DNA from: JBNLBS01 sp050303415
Lineage (GTDB): Bacteria; Pseudomonadota; Gammaproteobacteria; Methylococcales; Methylomonadaceae
Assembly: GCA_050303415.1 (NCBI GenBank)
Contig: JBNLBS010000016.1
Location: forward strand, 30,703 to 94,702
Direction: 5' to 3'
Length of the DNA stretch: 64,000 bases
The notes beneath the pieces were generated by a model. The model worked only from the letters and a program-made list of their open reading frames with translations, was not told where the DNA came from and ran no database searches. A program made the position numbers and the translations under genes. How positions within the stretch are numbered: position 1 is the stretch's first letter; every line of letters begins with the position of its first letter. This document shows positions 35,108-43,560 of the stretch, piece by piece.

Positions 35108-36007
35108 CTATAATTGTTCACACGCATTATTCACACCACCCCATTTAAGGGGCAGATGTTCACTCGATGGATTAAATCCGTAGTCCCAGGGGTTTAATCC
35201 CTGCGCCTGAAAATAAGCTTTGGCTTGCTCAGATGCGGCTAGTTTGACTGCTTGCGGATAAATCGCCTTTAACTGTTCTACTTCATTTGTCAAACAGCTG
35301 TCGGAATAAGGTAAAGCTTTGCAAACAGGGAGGTCTTTTACCGGCAGCGGGATATACTGTCTAAAAAAGTTTCCCCAATAAAACTCCATAAAATAGGGCG
35401 CTTTATGTGGATGATCAGTACGGATATTTTCACACTGTTCTACTCCCGCTTTAACATAAACGCAGCTCTCCCTAACCCAGCGCGATAATGTTCGATACGG
35501 ATCGTTCAGTAAACCGCTGACATTTGCCGGCAATAATGCAAAATTCATGTTGGGTGTGCCTTTATTGTCATAATCATAACTACGGTGAGTTTGCAGCATA
35601 TCATTCCAGAAATCGGCCCAGCTTAATTTCTTGTCTGCATAATTCGCTATGACATTAATGGTTAAAATTTTATCCTGGTTCCTCCAAGCTGAAGAGGAAG
35701 CCAAGTACAAGGCCGCTGCCAAATGATGATGATCCGTGATAAAAAAACCGCCATCCGGACCTATCACGACAGGAATATGCCTTTTCTCATTAGCCAGATA
35801 TTTTTTCAATTTTTTCTTGGATTTTTTCGATATTTTTTCTGCTTTGCAGGCAACTGCATCGGCGCCTACCGAAAACTGGGTCGGGCGTAGCAGCATAACC
35901 GGCAAAGAACACTGTGAACCCTTGATATCAGTAGATTTACAGTCGTCGGCATACAAAACAAATGGCAAGCCAGACAAAATAAATAGAGTAAGTAATAAAA
36001 ACTTCAT
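35108..36007 (-). CDS. Exported ParB-like (ParBc_2) protein
   Basis: This 299-residue protein has a signal peptide (cut after LYA, residue 21). The body shows the ParBc_2 family: LRPTQFSVGADAV near residue 40, a PVVIGPDGGFFITDHHHLAAAL block near residue 78, and a C-terminal WDYGFNP. ParB-fold enzymes hydrolyse or bind nucleotides, and the DHHH motif takes the place of the usual catalytic GxHR. Export makes a chromosome role unlikely. It stands alone; the function is unknown. Confidence 0.75.
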   Translation of the reverse strand: MKFLLLTLFILSGLPFVLYADDCKSTDIKGSQCSLPVMLLRPTQFSVGADAVACKAEKISKKSKKKLKKYLANEKRHIPVVIGPDGGFFITDHHHLAAALYLASSSAWRNQDKILTINVIANYADKKLSWADFWNDMLQTHRSYDYDNKGTPNMNFALLPANVSGLLNDPYRTLSRWVRESCVYVKAGVEQCENIRTDHPHKAPYFMEFYWGNFFRQYIPLPVKDLPVCKALPYSDSCLTNEVEQLKAIYPQAVKLAASEQAKAYFQAQGLNPWDYGFNPSSEHLPLKWGGVNNACEQL

Positions 36008-36133
36008 AGTCGACCTTAAAATTTAAGGTTTTGAGTTTAACGTCGTTACTTAGCCGACACAATATTTAATTGGCTACAGATGATTTTCATTGGTAGGATA
36101 ATCTTTTGTTTTAAATGATCGAAAGGTTAAATA

Positions 36134-36388
36134 ATGAGTAGCTGCTCCATTTCCTGCGAACTTCACGACTTTCTGGAAATTGCCTGTCTCTATCATTATC
36201 GGGTAAAAATCACCTTAAAAAATGGACAAGTGATTGAAGGCAAAGCCATTGATACGCTGACCTCACCGGAAAAAATTGAATATCTGATCGTGCAGGCAGA
36301 CAACAAACAGCAGATTGAGCTTAATCATCTGGCCAAAATGCAAGTGCTGACCGCCAATGCCAAGTTTAAGCAGGTTATTTTTAACTGA
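36134..36388 (+). CDS. rof: Rho-binding antiterminator (Rof/YaeO)
   Basis: This 84-residue protein matches Rof in length and pattern: an ISCELHDFLEIACLYHYRV block, an Sm-like beta fold (VKITLKNGQVIEGKAIDT), and an acidic surface. Rof binds the Rho primary site and blocks RNA loading, so it lowers Rho-dependent termination. It begins near 36134, with AAAGG about 10 bases upstream, and converges on the retropepsin gene with a 2-base gap. Confidence 0.88.
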   Translation: MSSCSISCELHDFLEIACLYHYRVKITLKNGQVIEGKAIDTLTSPEKIEYLIVQADNKQQIELNHLAKMQVLTANAKFKQVIFN

Positions 36389-36390
36389 AT

Positions 36391-37503
36391 TTAAGCTGAT
36401 GGTTCAAAGCGTTTAAACACCAGTTTATTATTGGCCGGGTCCAGACTAATTACAAAATCCTGAAGAAAACTCATCCCCAACAAGCCATCTATTTCTTCAC
36501 CCGGCGAATTCGGCAAGATTACAGCCCGGACATGGTCAGCTTGAACATCGCCTACGCGCATTGAGTCTAAAAACACCGGTGTTCCATTAACGGTTGAACC
36601 GTCGGCGATAGTCAATGGTATCCCCTGTTGCTTATCGGTATTTAATTTAAGCCGTGAAGCCAAATCTTGTGACAAGACGACATAGGACGCGCCGGTATCC
36701 AGTAAAAAACGCCCCTGGACTGAATTGTTTATCTTAACATTCAAGATCATATGGCCATTGCTAGCTTCATGGGGTACTTTTAAACTTTTAAACTCACTGT
36801 CGAATTGGCTGAGTTTATTTTCTAGCTGGCCTAAAAATGTAATAGCCAAACCCTTGTCTTCCATGGTATCCAATGCCAATTTGCTATTCTCCAGTTGAGA
36901 GATTAATTCGGCCAATTGTTTCACGTATTCACTGATGATTTTTTTACCTGCCATTACATCATTCATACTGTTGGATAATTCGTTTTGGATTATATACAGA
37001 TTAGCGGTAGATCTATTAAGTTGGGCGATAAACTGGTTATACCTTTTTGGATTCAGGTTTGGATTAATCCCTTTGACCATTTGTGCAAGAGACTGATTTT
37101 TTTGCTCCTCCAAAGAATATTGTTTGAGCAATGCCTTACGTTTATGTTTGAATTGTCGCGCCTGTTCCTTAGCTTTCGTTGCAGAACGTCGACTGGCTTT
37201 GACTTGTTTATAACTGATCGCGATATCGGTTAATTGTTCGGGATAATCAAATTCAATCAACCGACCTATGGTGGGTTTATAGTCTGCATATGAAATAGAC
37301 TTTATCTTTGATTTCAAAAACGAAATGGTCCCGCCGCCCATTGATAAAACCACATGACTAGGAGTTTCCTGTTTAATTTCACCAATCAAGCTACGGCCGT
37401 TATTTAAAACAATTTTATCGGCCAATAGAAAAGGACTATAAACCAGAGTAAGCGATAATAAAGGAACACCGACCCGGTATCTATTTTTTGTTGTGAGAAT
37501 CAT
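36391..37503 (-). CDS. Retropepsin-like aspartic protease with coiled coil
   Basis: This is a 370-residue protein with a signal or anchor (residues about 8-28) and a short beta domain (NNGRSLIGEIKQETPSH), then a coiled coil over about residues 90-240. A single-chain retropepsin domain follows (about 250-365) with the catalytic LLDTGASYVVLS motif. Clan AA periplasmic proteases of this kind work as dimers. The SH3-like N-part and coil may position it at the inner membrane. No partner gene is adjacent; the NudF gene lies 45 bases before it on the same strand. Confidence 0.82.
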   Translation of the reverse strand: MILTTKNRYRVGVPLLSLTLVYSPFLLADKIVLNNGRSLIGEIKQETPSHVVLSMGGGTISFLKSKIKSISYADYKPTIGRLIEFDYPEQLTDIAISYKQVKASRRSATKAKEQARQFKHKRKALLKQYSLEEQKNQSLAQMVKGINPNLNPKRYNQFIAQLNRSTANLYIIQNELSNSMNDVMAGKKIISEYVKQLAELISQLENSKLALDTMEDKGLAITFLGQLENKLSQFDSEFKSLKVPHEASNGHMILNVKINNSVQGRFLLDTGASYVVLSQDLASRLKLNTDKQQGIPLTIADGSTVNGTPVFLDSMRVGDVQADHVRAVILPNSPGEEIDGLLGMSFLQDFVISLDPANNKLVFKRFEPSA

Positions 37504-37548
37504 AAAAAAACATCTCGATAAGTTATATGCTTTTGCCCAAGTAACAGT

Positions 37549-38151
37549 TTATGCCTTTGCCCATTTCAGTCGAACCTTTTCCCGATTTAATGCCAACCAC
37601 TGTATGGCAATGATCGGAATGCCAGAGCTGATTTTTCCTTGTTCCAACAGGTGGTAAGCGTGATCGAATTTTACACTGCTGACACGAATATCTTCATGCT
37701 CATGATCCAGACCATGAATACCGCCTACATTACTGGCATCAACTTTGGCACAGAATAATGTCAACCATTCCGAACAGGCTCCCGGGGAGGTATAAAATTC
37801 ATTGATCAGCATCAGCTCCTGAATTTCACAACCGGCCTCTTCAACTGCCTCTCTGTAGGCCACCTGTTCTGCAGTTTCACCCTCTTCTATGCCACCAGCA
37901 ACTATTTCCAGTAGCCAGGCATTTTCCGGCTGTAATATGGCACCGACACGAAACTGTTCAATCAATACAATTTCATCCAGGTTAGGGTCATATAACAATA
38001 CCCCAACACAATTGGAACGACGAAATAATTCACGTTGTAAAATAGGACTCCAGCCGCCAGCAAACAAGGTATGTTGCAGATGATATTTTTCCAAACGAAA
38101 AAAACCTTTATATTCAACATCCACTTTCTCTATTTTGAACTGCTTTTCCAT
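37549..38151 (-). CDS. nudF: ADP-ribose pyrophosphatase, Nudix family
   Basis: From the ATG at 38151 the protein has 200 residues. The Nudix box is GGIEEGETAEQVAYREAVEE-AG near residue 103. A downstream YTSPGACSEWLTLF stretch is the NudF signature. It hydrolyses ADP-ribose to AMP and ribose-5-phosphate. The longer in-frame TTG start at 38202 overlaps the sugar-dehydrogenase gene and is rejected. The ATG follows that gene's TAG by a single base, so they are coupled. Confidence 0.9.
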   Translation of the reverse strand: MEKQFKIEKVDVEYKGFFRLEKYHLQHTLFAGGWSPILQRELFRRSNCVGVLLYDPNLDEIVLIEQFRVGAILQPENAWLLEIVAGGIEEGETAEQVAYREAVEEAGCEIQELMLINEFYTSPGACSEWLTLFCAKVDASNVGGIHGLDHEHEDIRVSSVKFDHAYHLLEQGKISSGIPIIAIQWLALNREKVRLKWAKA

Positions 38152-38152
38152 A

Positions 38153-39268
38153 CTATCCTTTATATTCAACCTTATATATAACGCCCAGCGTATCATCCGC
38201 AATCAACAAGCTACCATCAGGCATTTGTAGAATATCCGTTGGCCGGCCCAGAACTTTACCTTGAGTGGTTAACCAGCCTTCAATAAAGCTTTGTTCGGCT
38301 ACCGCTTTACCCTGATTAAATTTGACTACAACCACTCTGTAACCATGAGGTTTAGATCGATTCCATGAGCCGTGCTGGGCTACAAATAGCTGATTCCGAT
38401 ATTGTCCCGGAAATTGATGTCCTTGATAAAAGCGCATTCCCAATGGTGCCATATGGGCCTTAAAATTCCACACTGGCGCAGTAAACTGTTTGCAACTTTT
38501 ACCAAATGCCAAATCCGGATCCAGAATTTTCCCGGCGTGGCAATGCGGATAACCAAAATGTTCACCTTTGACAGACCATTGGTTTAATTCATCCGGCGGC
38601 AAATCATCACCCAAATAGTCACGACCATTTTCACTAAAAAACAATGTATTTGTATTTGGCTGCCAATCAAAACCCACTGAATTTCTAATACCCCGGGCAA
38701 TAATTTCAAATTCACTGCCATCTGCATTAAGGCGTACCAAACTGGTATAAATAGCTTGTTTGGGCAGACAAATATTGCACGGTGCTCCGACTGCGGTATA
38801 GAGCTTGTTATCGGGACCAAAACGCAGATATTTCCAACCATGATGTCGATCTGATGGCAATTGATCGTAAATCACTACCGGCTTAGGTGGGTTAGCCAGT
38901 TTTTTGGCAATATTGTCAAAACGAATGATACGATGGGTTTCAGCAACATACAATGTCCCATTCTTATAAGCCACCCCATTCGGCATATATAAATTTTCTG
39001 CAATTAGAAAACGCTTATCTGCAATCCCATCTTGATCGCTATCTAGCACTGCATATACCGAACCCTGCTGTCGGGTTCCCACATACACCACTCCATTATC
39101 ACCTAAGGCCAGAGTTCGAGCATTAGGCAAGTTACCGGCATAAATTGAGATCATAAAACCCGTGGGCAAGTGTAATTGATCCAAAACGGTTTGATAGTTA
39201 ATTTGCCTCTCGGCAAAACAGCTATTCACCAACAGCCAAAAAAATAACAACGCTCTGATCAAAGTCAT
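38153..39268 (-). CDS. Secreted PQQ-type sugar dehydrogenase (GSDH/sorbosone DH)
   Basis: This 371-residue protein has a signal peptide (cut after CFA, residue 19) and a six-blade beta-propeller of the glucose/sorbosone dehydrogenase family: LALGDNGVVYVGTRQQGSVYAV near residue 53, HHGWKYLRFGPD near residue 143, and GIRNSVGFDW near 195. Such periplasmic enzymes oxidise aldoses to lactones with PQQ. Some relatives lack PQQ contacts, so activity is not assured. A strong GAGGAG ribosome site precedes the ATG by about 7 bases. Confidence 0.85.
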   Translation of the reverse strand: MTLIRALLFFWLLVNSCFAERQINYQTVLDQLHLPTGFMISIYAGNLPNARTLALGDNGVVYVGTRQQGSVYAVLDSDQDGIADKRFLIAENLYMPNGVAYKNGTLYVAETHRIIRFDNIAKKLANPPKPVVIYDQLPSDRHHGWKYLRFGPDNKLYTAVGAPCNICLPKQAIYTSLVRLNADGSEFEIIARGIRNSVGFDWQPNTNTLFFSENGRDYLGDDLPPDELNQWSVKGEHFGYPHCHAGKILDPDLAFGKSCKQFTAPVWNFKAHMAPLGMRFYQGHQFPGQYRNQLFVAQHGSWNRSKPHGYRVVVVKFNQGKAVAEQSFIEGWLTTQGKVLGRPTDILQMPDGSLLIADDTLGVIYKVEYKG

Positions 39269-39435
39269 AACAAACTCCTCATAATATTTATCTTCTTACT
39301 GAATCAGCAGCGTAGACTACTTAGCCTCAAATTCAGTGCTTCGGTAACCGTTTCTAAAATACCTTACGAAAGTCCATCGTTGATATTTTGCATGCCCTGC
39401 CCCGAGACTCTAATCGGCCCATTTTTCGACATAAA

Positions 39436-39927
39436 TCAGGAATCTTTTTTATTTGTAACAAAATAAATTAAACTAAAAACCAATAATACGGGTAAGAAGA
39501 AATATGTTACATGCCAACGCCAGTTGGGCATTTGTGTTACAAATCCCCAAAATCGATCTTTATTTTTTTTATTAAAATCATTCGGTAAAAAACACAGGGA
39601 ATACGTATAAAAATTACTATCAATCATGTAGCACCTTGCCCTTTCCCGGATATATCGCTCAGAATATTTCTTGTTGATTGAATTATCTTTATAAATTGAC
39701 CTAAGGACATGATAGCCTGCCTTTAACTTCCCCGCATCATCATCTGGACTTTTATTAAATATAAATGTGTAGTTTTCACCTGTTTGTATCACCGAATATT
39801 GGTAGCTTTCATCTGTCGTTATATAACTAAATTCTGTTTTATCAGCACTCACTGCTGAACAATAAAACATAAATAAAATATACGCAAATTGAGAAAATAG
39901 CGTGTTTGAAGGCTTTTTACTGTTCAT
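39436..39927 (-). CDS. Hypothetical protein with signal and C-terminal anchor
   Basis: This 163-residue protein has an N-terminal signal (cut after AVSA, about residue 28) and a C-terminal membrane segment (VTYFFLPVLLVFSLIYFV, about 140-158) ending in Lys-Lys-Asp-Ser. The middle is polar, with Cys near residues 99 and 112 that could form a disulfide. I do not recognise the family. It has no operon partners: a 167-base gap follows and a 400-base AT-rich gap precedes it. Confidence 0.6.
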   Translation of the reverse strand: MNSKKPSNTLFSQFAYILFMFYCSAVSADKTEFSYITTDESYQYSVIQTGENYTFIFNKSPDDDAGKLKAGYHVLRSIYKDNSINKKYSERYIRERARCYMIDSNFYTYSLCFLPNDFNKKNKDRFWGFVTQMPNWRWHVTYFFLPVLLVFSLIYFVTNKKDS

Positions 39928-40257
39928 TTATACACCTTTACTTCATACCTATTTTGATTTTCAGCAAAAAACAAGCTTACACAAATTACTGTGCGAAAAG
40001 ACTGATCATTACAAATACTCACTTAAATAAAAAATTTACTGCCTATCCTCTGGTGATATGAAAAAATCTATCACGAAATACTGAAGCTTACCTATTTAAA
40101 TTCATAGCTAAACTTTTAAAATCTTGTAAAAAACAAACTAGTAAAATCACAACAATCTAATAAATAACTAAATTTTAATGTTTTATAAATACTAAAAAAC
40201 AAAAACAACCTTGGCAACACATTAACATTTCATTTTTAGATGTCTCTTTACTCATTG

Positions 40258-40326
40258 TTTTGTAATTAATTTCCTAACTTTTTGTAATTAATTGCTTACA
40301 TATTTTTAACATGATATAGTTTCCAC
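40258..40326 (+). promoter_or_regulatory. Tandem repeats and promoter of the lone response regulator
   Basis: TTTTGTAATTAATT occurs at 40258-40271 and 40280-40293, a 22-base period (two helix turns). A -35-like TTGCTT (40292-40297) and -10-like TATAGT (40315-40320) are 17 bases apart. Start would fall near 40326-40328, at the ATG itself (40327), so the transcript may be leaderless. The rest of the gap from 39928 is AT-rich and shows nothing else. Confidence 0.55.
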
Positions 40327-40695
40327 ATGAATAGTAAGGAAATATTGATAATCGATGATGACGAAACTTTCTGTTTAATTTTGTTAAAGCGCTTAAAAAA
40401 TATTGGCCTAGCAGCAAAATATACGGTGAACAGTGCTGATTACTTAAATTTAATTAAATCGATGCAGCCTAAATTGATTCTCTTAGATATCCTTATGCCG
40501 GATAAGGATGGATTTGAGATTGTCAACGAACTACGAACCCACAAAAAAAAACCATACATAGTAGCCATATCTTCAAACAGTCACTATCTTTCCAGCATAA
40601 CTCGTTTGGGAGCTGATAAAGCCTTTTCAAAAGAAAACCTTGAATTGGTTATTCAAGAAGTAAGTAAATTTTTCCCACCCCCAACAACGTCATAA
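40327..40695 (+). CDS. Stand-alone response-regulator receiver
   Basis: This 122-residue protein is a single receiver domain: acidic triad IIDDDE, phospho-acceptor D54 (LLDILMP), Ser in AISSNS and Lys in AFSKEN. There is no output domain. Such CheY- or Spo0F-like proteins pass phosphate or bind a partner. No ribosome site is present, consistent with the promoter geometry of a leaderless message. The next gene codes for a cNMP-GGDEF protein, but a 394-base gap separates them. Confidence 0.88.
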   Translation: MNSKEILIIDDDETFCLILLKRLKNIGLAAKYTVNSADYLNLIKSMQPKLILLDILMPDKDGFEIVNELRTHKKKPYIVAISSNSHYLSSITRLGADKAFSKENLELVIQEVSKFFPPPTTS

Positions 40696-41089
40696 ATTAT
40701 TTTTATATTTTTAAAAAGTTTTTTTCAATCATAGCCCACTTAGCAGCTTGGAATAATGGCAACGAAAGCTGATACCAATTACCCTAACTATATAACTACT
40801 AGGGTAAAAACAAACCGCTGACTATATTCGTAATTATTAAATTCTTTCATTTTCTTACCTTTGTCCAACACAATACTTCAACTCACACCTCTATCCACAA
40901 ACGGAATTTTCGAATATTATTAATACCCCCCCTCCTTTTTTACAAAATGCAATGCTGGGTTTATTTTAGGATATAGTAATAAAAATACTCATCGTAAATA
41001 TTATCTTGACTTATATATATAAATTGAATCAACCTAAAAATGATTTTTAAAAAATACCAGTTATCCACTAAAGCCTAAGAGGAGAAAAA
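40696..41089 (+). other. AT-rich gap with an 8-bp inverted repeat
   Basis: TTACCCTA (40779-40786) and TAGGGTAA (40800-40807) form a perfect inverted repeat around 13 bases, followed by AAAACAAACC. It may be an operator or weak stem. A strong AGGAG site lies just before 41090. No reading frame is convincing here. Confidence 0.45.
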
Positions 41090-42067
41090 ATGAACACAGT
41101 TTCAGCTACTAACAGGCAGTATATAGAGAAACTGGCAGAATCACCTTTATTTCAAAACATAGACATTGATGCAATTAACGAAAATTTTCCACACTGGAAC
41201 GTTAAAAATGCAACTGCCGGGCAAGTTATATTTGACCCCATGATAAATAACGAGGAATTAATAATTCTTCTTGAGGGCGAGTTTGTCGTATCCATTGACT
41301 CTCACGCAACACATCCTTTGGCAAAAATCAGAGTTGGTGAATGTGTAGGTGAACTCTCAATACTAGACAAACAACACCCATCTATTTATCTGATTGCAAA
41401 TCAGAACTGCATCTATACTTCAATCCATCGTGATGCCCTGTGGGACTTAGTTACACTTTATCCAGTGATAGCATTGAACCTATTACGCATTATGACAGCA
41501 CGAACTAGAAGCAATAATGCATTACTGGTTTCCAGCCTGGGTTTATTGCAGGAATATAAGGTCAAGGCAGAACAGGATGCACTGACTGGCTTACATAACC
41601 GAAATTGGATGGTGGAAATTTTTCCCAAGCAACTAGACTTATCGCTTCGAATTGGTCATTCGGTATCATTTATGATCATCGATGTCGATTTTTTCAAAAA
41701 AATCAATGATAGTTATGGTCATACAGTTGGTGACAAAGTATTGCAACACCTAGCAAGCGTTCTGCAAAGTAATATGCGTTCAACCGATCTCTTAGCTCGC
41801 TATGGTGGGGAGGAATTTGTGATTCTAATGCCGGCTACAAATGCCGCTAAAGCCAAATCAACAGCAGAACGCATAAAAAAAAGAGTCAGTCAGGCTCAGA
41901 TGATTAGTAATGATATAACTATTAACCTGACTGTTTCAATCGGTGTTGCCGAATGTCAACCAAACTGGGAATTGAATGATTTATTACAAGCCAGCGACTG
42001 TGCTTTATACAAAGCTAAAAAAAGTGGTCGAAATAAAGTTTGCTGTGCCACCACAACCGGATTTTAA
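41090..42067 (+). CDS. Diguanylate cyclase with N-terminal cNMP-binding domain
   Basis: This 325-residue protein has a Crp-like cNMP domain (about residues 15-125) and a GGDEF domain (about 165-320). The active site is GGEEF, and an RSTD I-site (RxxD) lies five residues before it, so feedback inhibition by c-di-GMP is expected. The phosphate-binding cassette reads GELSILDKQHPSIY and lacks the usual PRxA Arg, so cAMP binding is doubtful. No signal peptide or membrane segment is present. It should make c-di-GMP in the cytosol. Confidence 0.92.
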   Translation: MNTVSATNRQYIEKLAESPLFQNIDIDAINENFPHWNVKNATAGQVIFDPMINNEELIILLEGEFVVSIDSHATHPLAKIRVGECVGELSILDKQHPSIYLIANQNCIYTSIHRDALWDLVTLYPVIALNLLRIMTARTRSNNALLVSSLGLLQEYKVKAEQDALTGLHNRNWMVEIFPKQLDLSLRIGHSVSFMIIDVDFFKKINDSYGHTVGDKVLQHLASVLQSNMRSTDLLARYGGEEFVILMPATNAAKAKSTAERIKKRVSQAQMISNDITINLTVSIGVAECQPNWELNDLLQASDCALYKAKKSGRNKVCCATTTGF

Positions 42068-42087
42068 TATTTCTGTCTCGTTACGCG

Positions 42088-42348
42088 TTAGCGACCACGA
42101 CGTCCGGCTTTGGGAGTTTCAAAATTAACCTTTAATGTTTTACCATTAAAGTCTTTACCATTTAAACCAGTAATTGCAGCACGTGCCTCATGCCCTTCCA
42201 TTTCAATAAAGCCGAATCCCTTGCATTTACCGGAAAAAACATCGGTAACCAGTTTGAAAGAACGCACAGTGCCAAATTCTGAAAACAGAGTTTCTAATTC
42301 TTTTTCACTTGTGCTAGTGGGCAAATTACCAACAAATAGTTTTTTCAA
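42088..42348 (-). CDS. RRM RNA-binding protein, cold-shock type
   Basis: This 86-residue protein is one RNA recognition motif: RNP2 KLFVGN near the N-terminus, RNP1 KGFGFIEM near residue 43, and a short Gly-Arg tail (GRRGR). Such single-RRM proteins are common in cyanobacteria and some gammaproteobacteria and are often cold-induced. The only in-frame start that gives the family N-terminus is TTG at 42348; no in-frame ATG or GTG lies close upstream. It converges with the GGDEF gene. Confidence 0.9.
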   Translation of the reverse strand: MKKLFVGNLPTSTSEKELETLFSEFGTVRSFKLVTDVFSGKCKGFGFIEMEGHEARAAITGLNGKDFNGKTLKVNFETPKAGRRGR

Positions 42349-42677
42349 TTCTATGACTCTTTGATTTATGGAGGCTGTTTGTACTTACTGAGCCTCAAAA
42401 AGAACCCCTGTGGGGTGGGGGTGGGATTTTTGTAGCTGATGCCACTATGATTGGTGACAATATAACTAAAAAACACTTACATACAGATTAGACCGCTGCA
42501 CTCAATATCGTAGTTATTTCCATAACCGCAAGTTTGTGCCAAAATCTGAGGGAACTGCAATTCTACAGTATCTGGTTTATAAGACGATACAATAGAACTA
42601 ATCGACTACTAATAACGTATATTTAAGAAAATAGCCGTCGTGAAGAAGGAAAAAATATCCTTATCGTATAGATATAA
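42349..42677 (-). other. Long 5' region of the RRM gene
   Basis: The gap between the tRNA and the RRM gene has no convincing frame. On the minus strand a C-rich run (CCCACCCCCACCCC) followed by AGGGGTTCTTTTTGAGGC lies 40-85 bases upstream of the TTG. A structured leader of this type would suit post-transcriptional control of a cold-shock gene, but no known riboswitch is recognised. Confidence 0.35.
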
Positions 42678-42767
42678 TGGCGGAGAAGCAGGGATTCGAA
42701 CCCTGGGAGGGGATAAACCCTCAACGGTTTTCAAGACCGCCGCTTTCGACCGCTCAGCCACCTCTCC
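42678..42767 (-). tRNA. tRNA-Ser (anticodon UGA), CCA encoded
   Basis: Read on the minus strand, the acceptor arms GGAGAGG and CTTCTCC pair over 7 bases. The anticodon loop is CTTGAAA (anticodon TGA), the variable arm is long as in class II tRNAs, the T-arm reads CAGGG-TTCGAAT-CCCTG, and the discriminator G is followed by an encoded CCA (42678-42680). It decodes UCA and related Ser codons. Confidence 0.97.
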
Positions 42768-42813
42768 GTAAGAATGCTATTATAGCTGACTTCCGATTAA
42801 TTTCAAACCATTT

Positions 42814-43560
42814 CTATAAAAATTTAACACTTTTTTTCCAGGCTATTTTTTCGCCCAGCCTTAACTTTAATTGCTGCTGAGCGCTGTCTCTATTAACTGC
42901 TATTTCAACCAGACCGGATGAATTTTTGTACCAGAAGGCCTCTCCTTGTTTGACATCACTAAAGGTATTAGCCGGATAAATATTTTTATCTGAAATATGC
43001 AATACCTTATCTCGATATGCGGATTGATACCTCAAGCCGGTCATGGCGTTGCCATAATTATCAAAATAAATTATCTCGGCTAAATCTTCGACATAATCGG
43101 CTTCATCCGGTTTATTTATGGGCTCTATTAATTCATCGGCTTGATTAAGCGACAGCCTGGCGGCAACAGGCGCAAATATATCCCGACCATGGAAACTAGA
43201 GGAACAGTCTTTGGGTTGCCAGGTAATTTGCCACCATTCAACATTAGCTGATTGAGCGGCGACCGCATTGAGCAAACCGTTGTCGGGTCCTACAAAATAT
43301 TGCTCATCAGCTTTCAACACCAAGCCTTTACGCGCACTACCAACGCCCGGATCAACTACAGTTAAGAAAATACTTTTCGCTGGAAAACTAAAGCGTAAAG
43401 CAGCCAATAAATAGGCACTTAACCGGGGGTTTGCCGCTGGAGCATTGTTTAATAAATTTATAACCGGCGCTTGTGGTGAAATTTGCTGAATAACCCATTC
43501 CATCTGGCCTGTATAAGGACCAAAACAGCCGAAATCGGTAAACAGCAATATCGGACGCAT
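42814..43560 (-). CDS. SAM hydroxide adenosyltransferase (DUF62 family)
   Basis: This 248-residue protein has the family start LLFTDFGCFGPYTGQM, the VVDPGVGSAR block near residue 68, the VGPDNGLLN block near 91 and FHGRDIFAPVAA near 122. Members split S-adenosylmethionine into adenosine and methionine using hydroxide (fluorinase relatives without halide specificity). The gene overlaps ttcA by one base (TAATG), so the two are coupled, a pairing whose reason is not clear. Confidence 0.88.
   Translation of the reverse strand: MRPILLFTDFGCFGPYTGQMEWVIQQISPQAPVINLLNNAPAANPRLSAYLLAALRFSFPAKSIFLTVVDPGVGSARKGLVLKADEQYFVGPDNGLLNAVAAQSANVEWWQITWQPKDCSSSFHGRDIFAPVAARLSLNQADELIEPINKPDEADYVEDLAEIIYFDNYGNAMTGLRYQSAYRDKVLHISDKNIYPANTFSDVKQGEAFWYKNSSGLVEIAVNRDSAQQQLKLRLGEKIAWKKSVKFL

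Noticed and set aside
42677..42880. Plus-strand frame starting MAEKQGFEPWEG
   Set aside because: It is a shadow of the tRNA-Ser gene on the other strand; this peptide is a well-known false call at tRNA genes.
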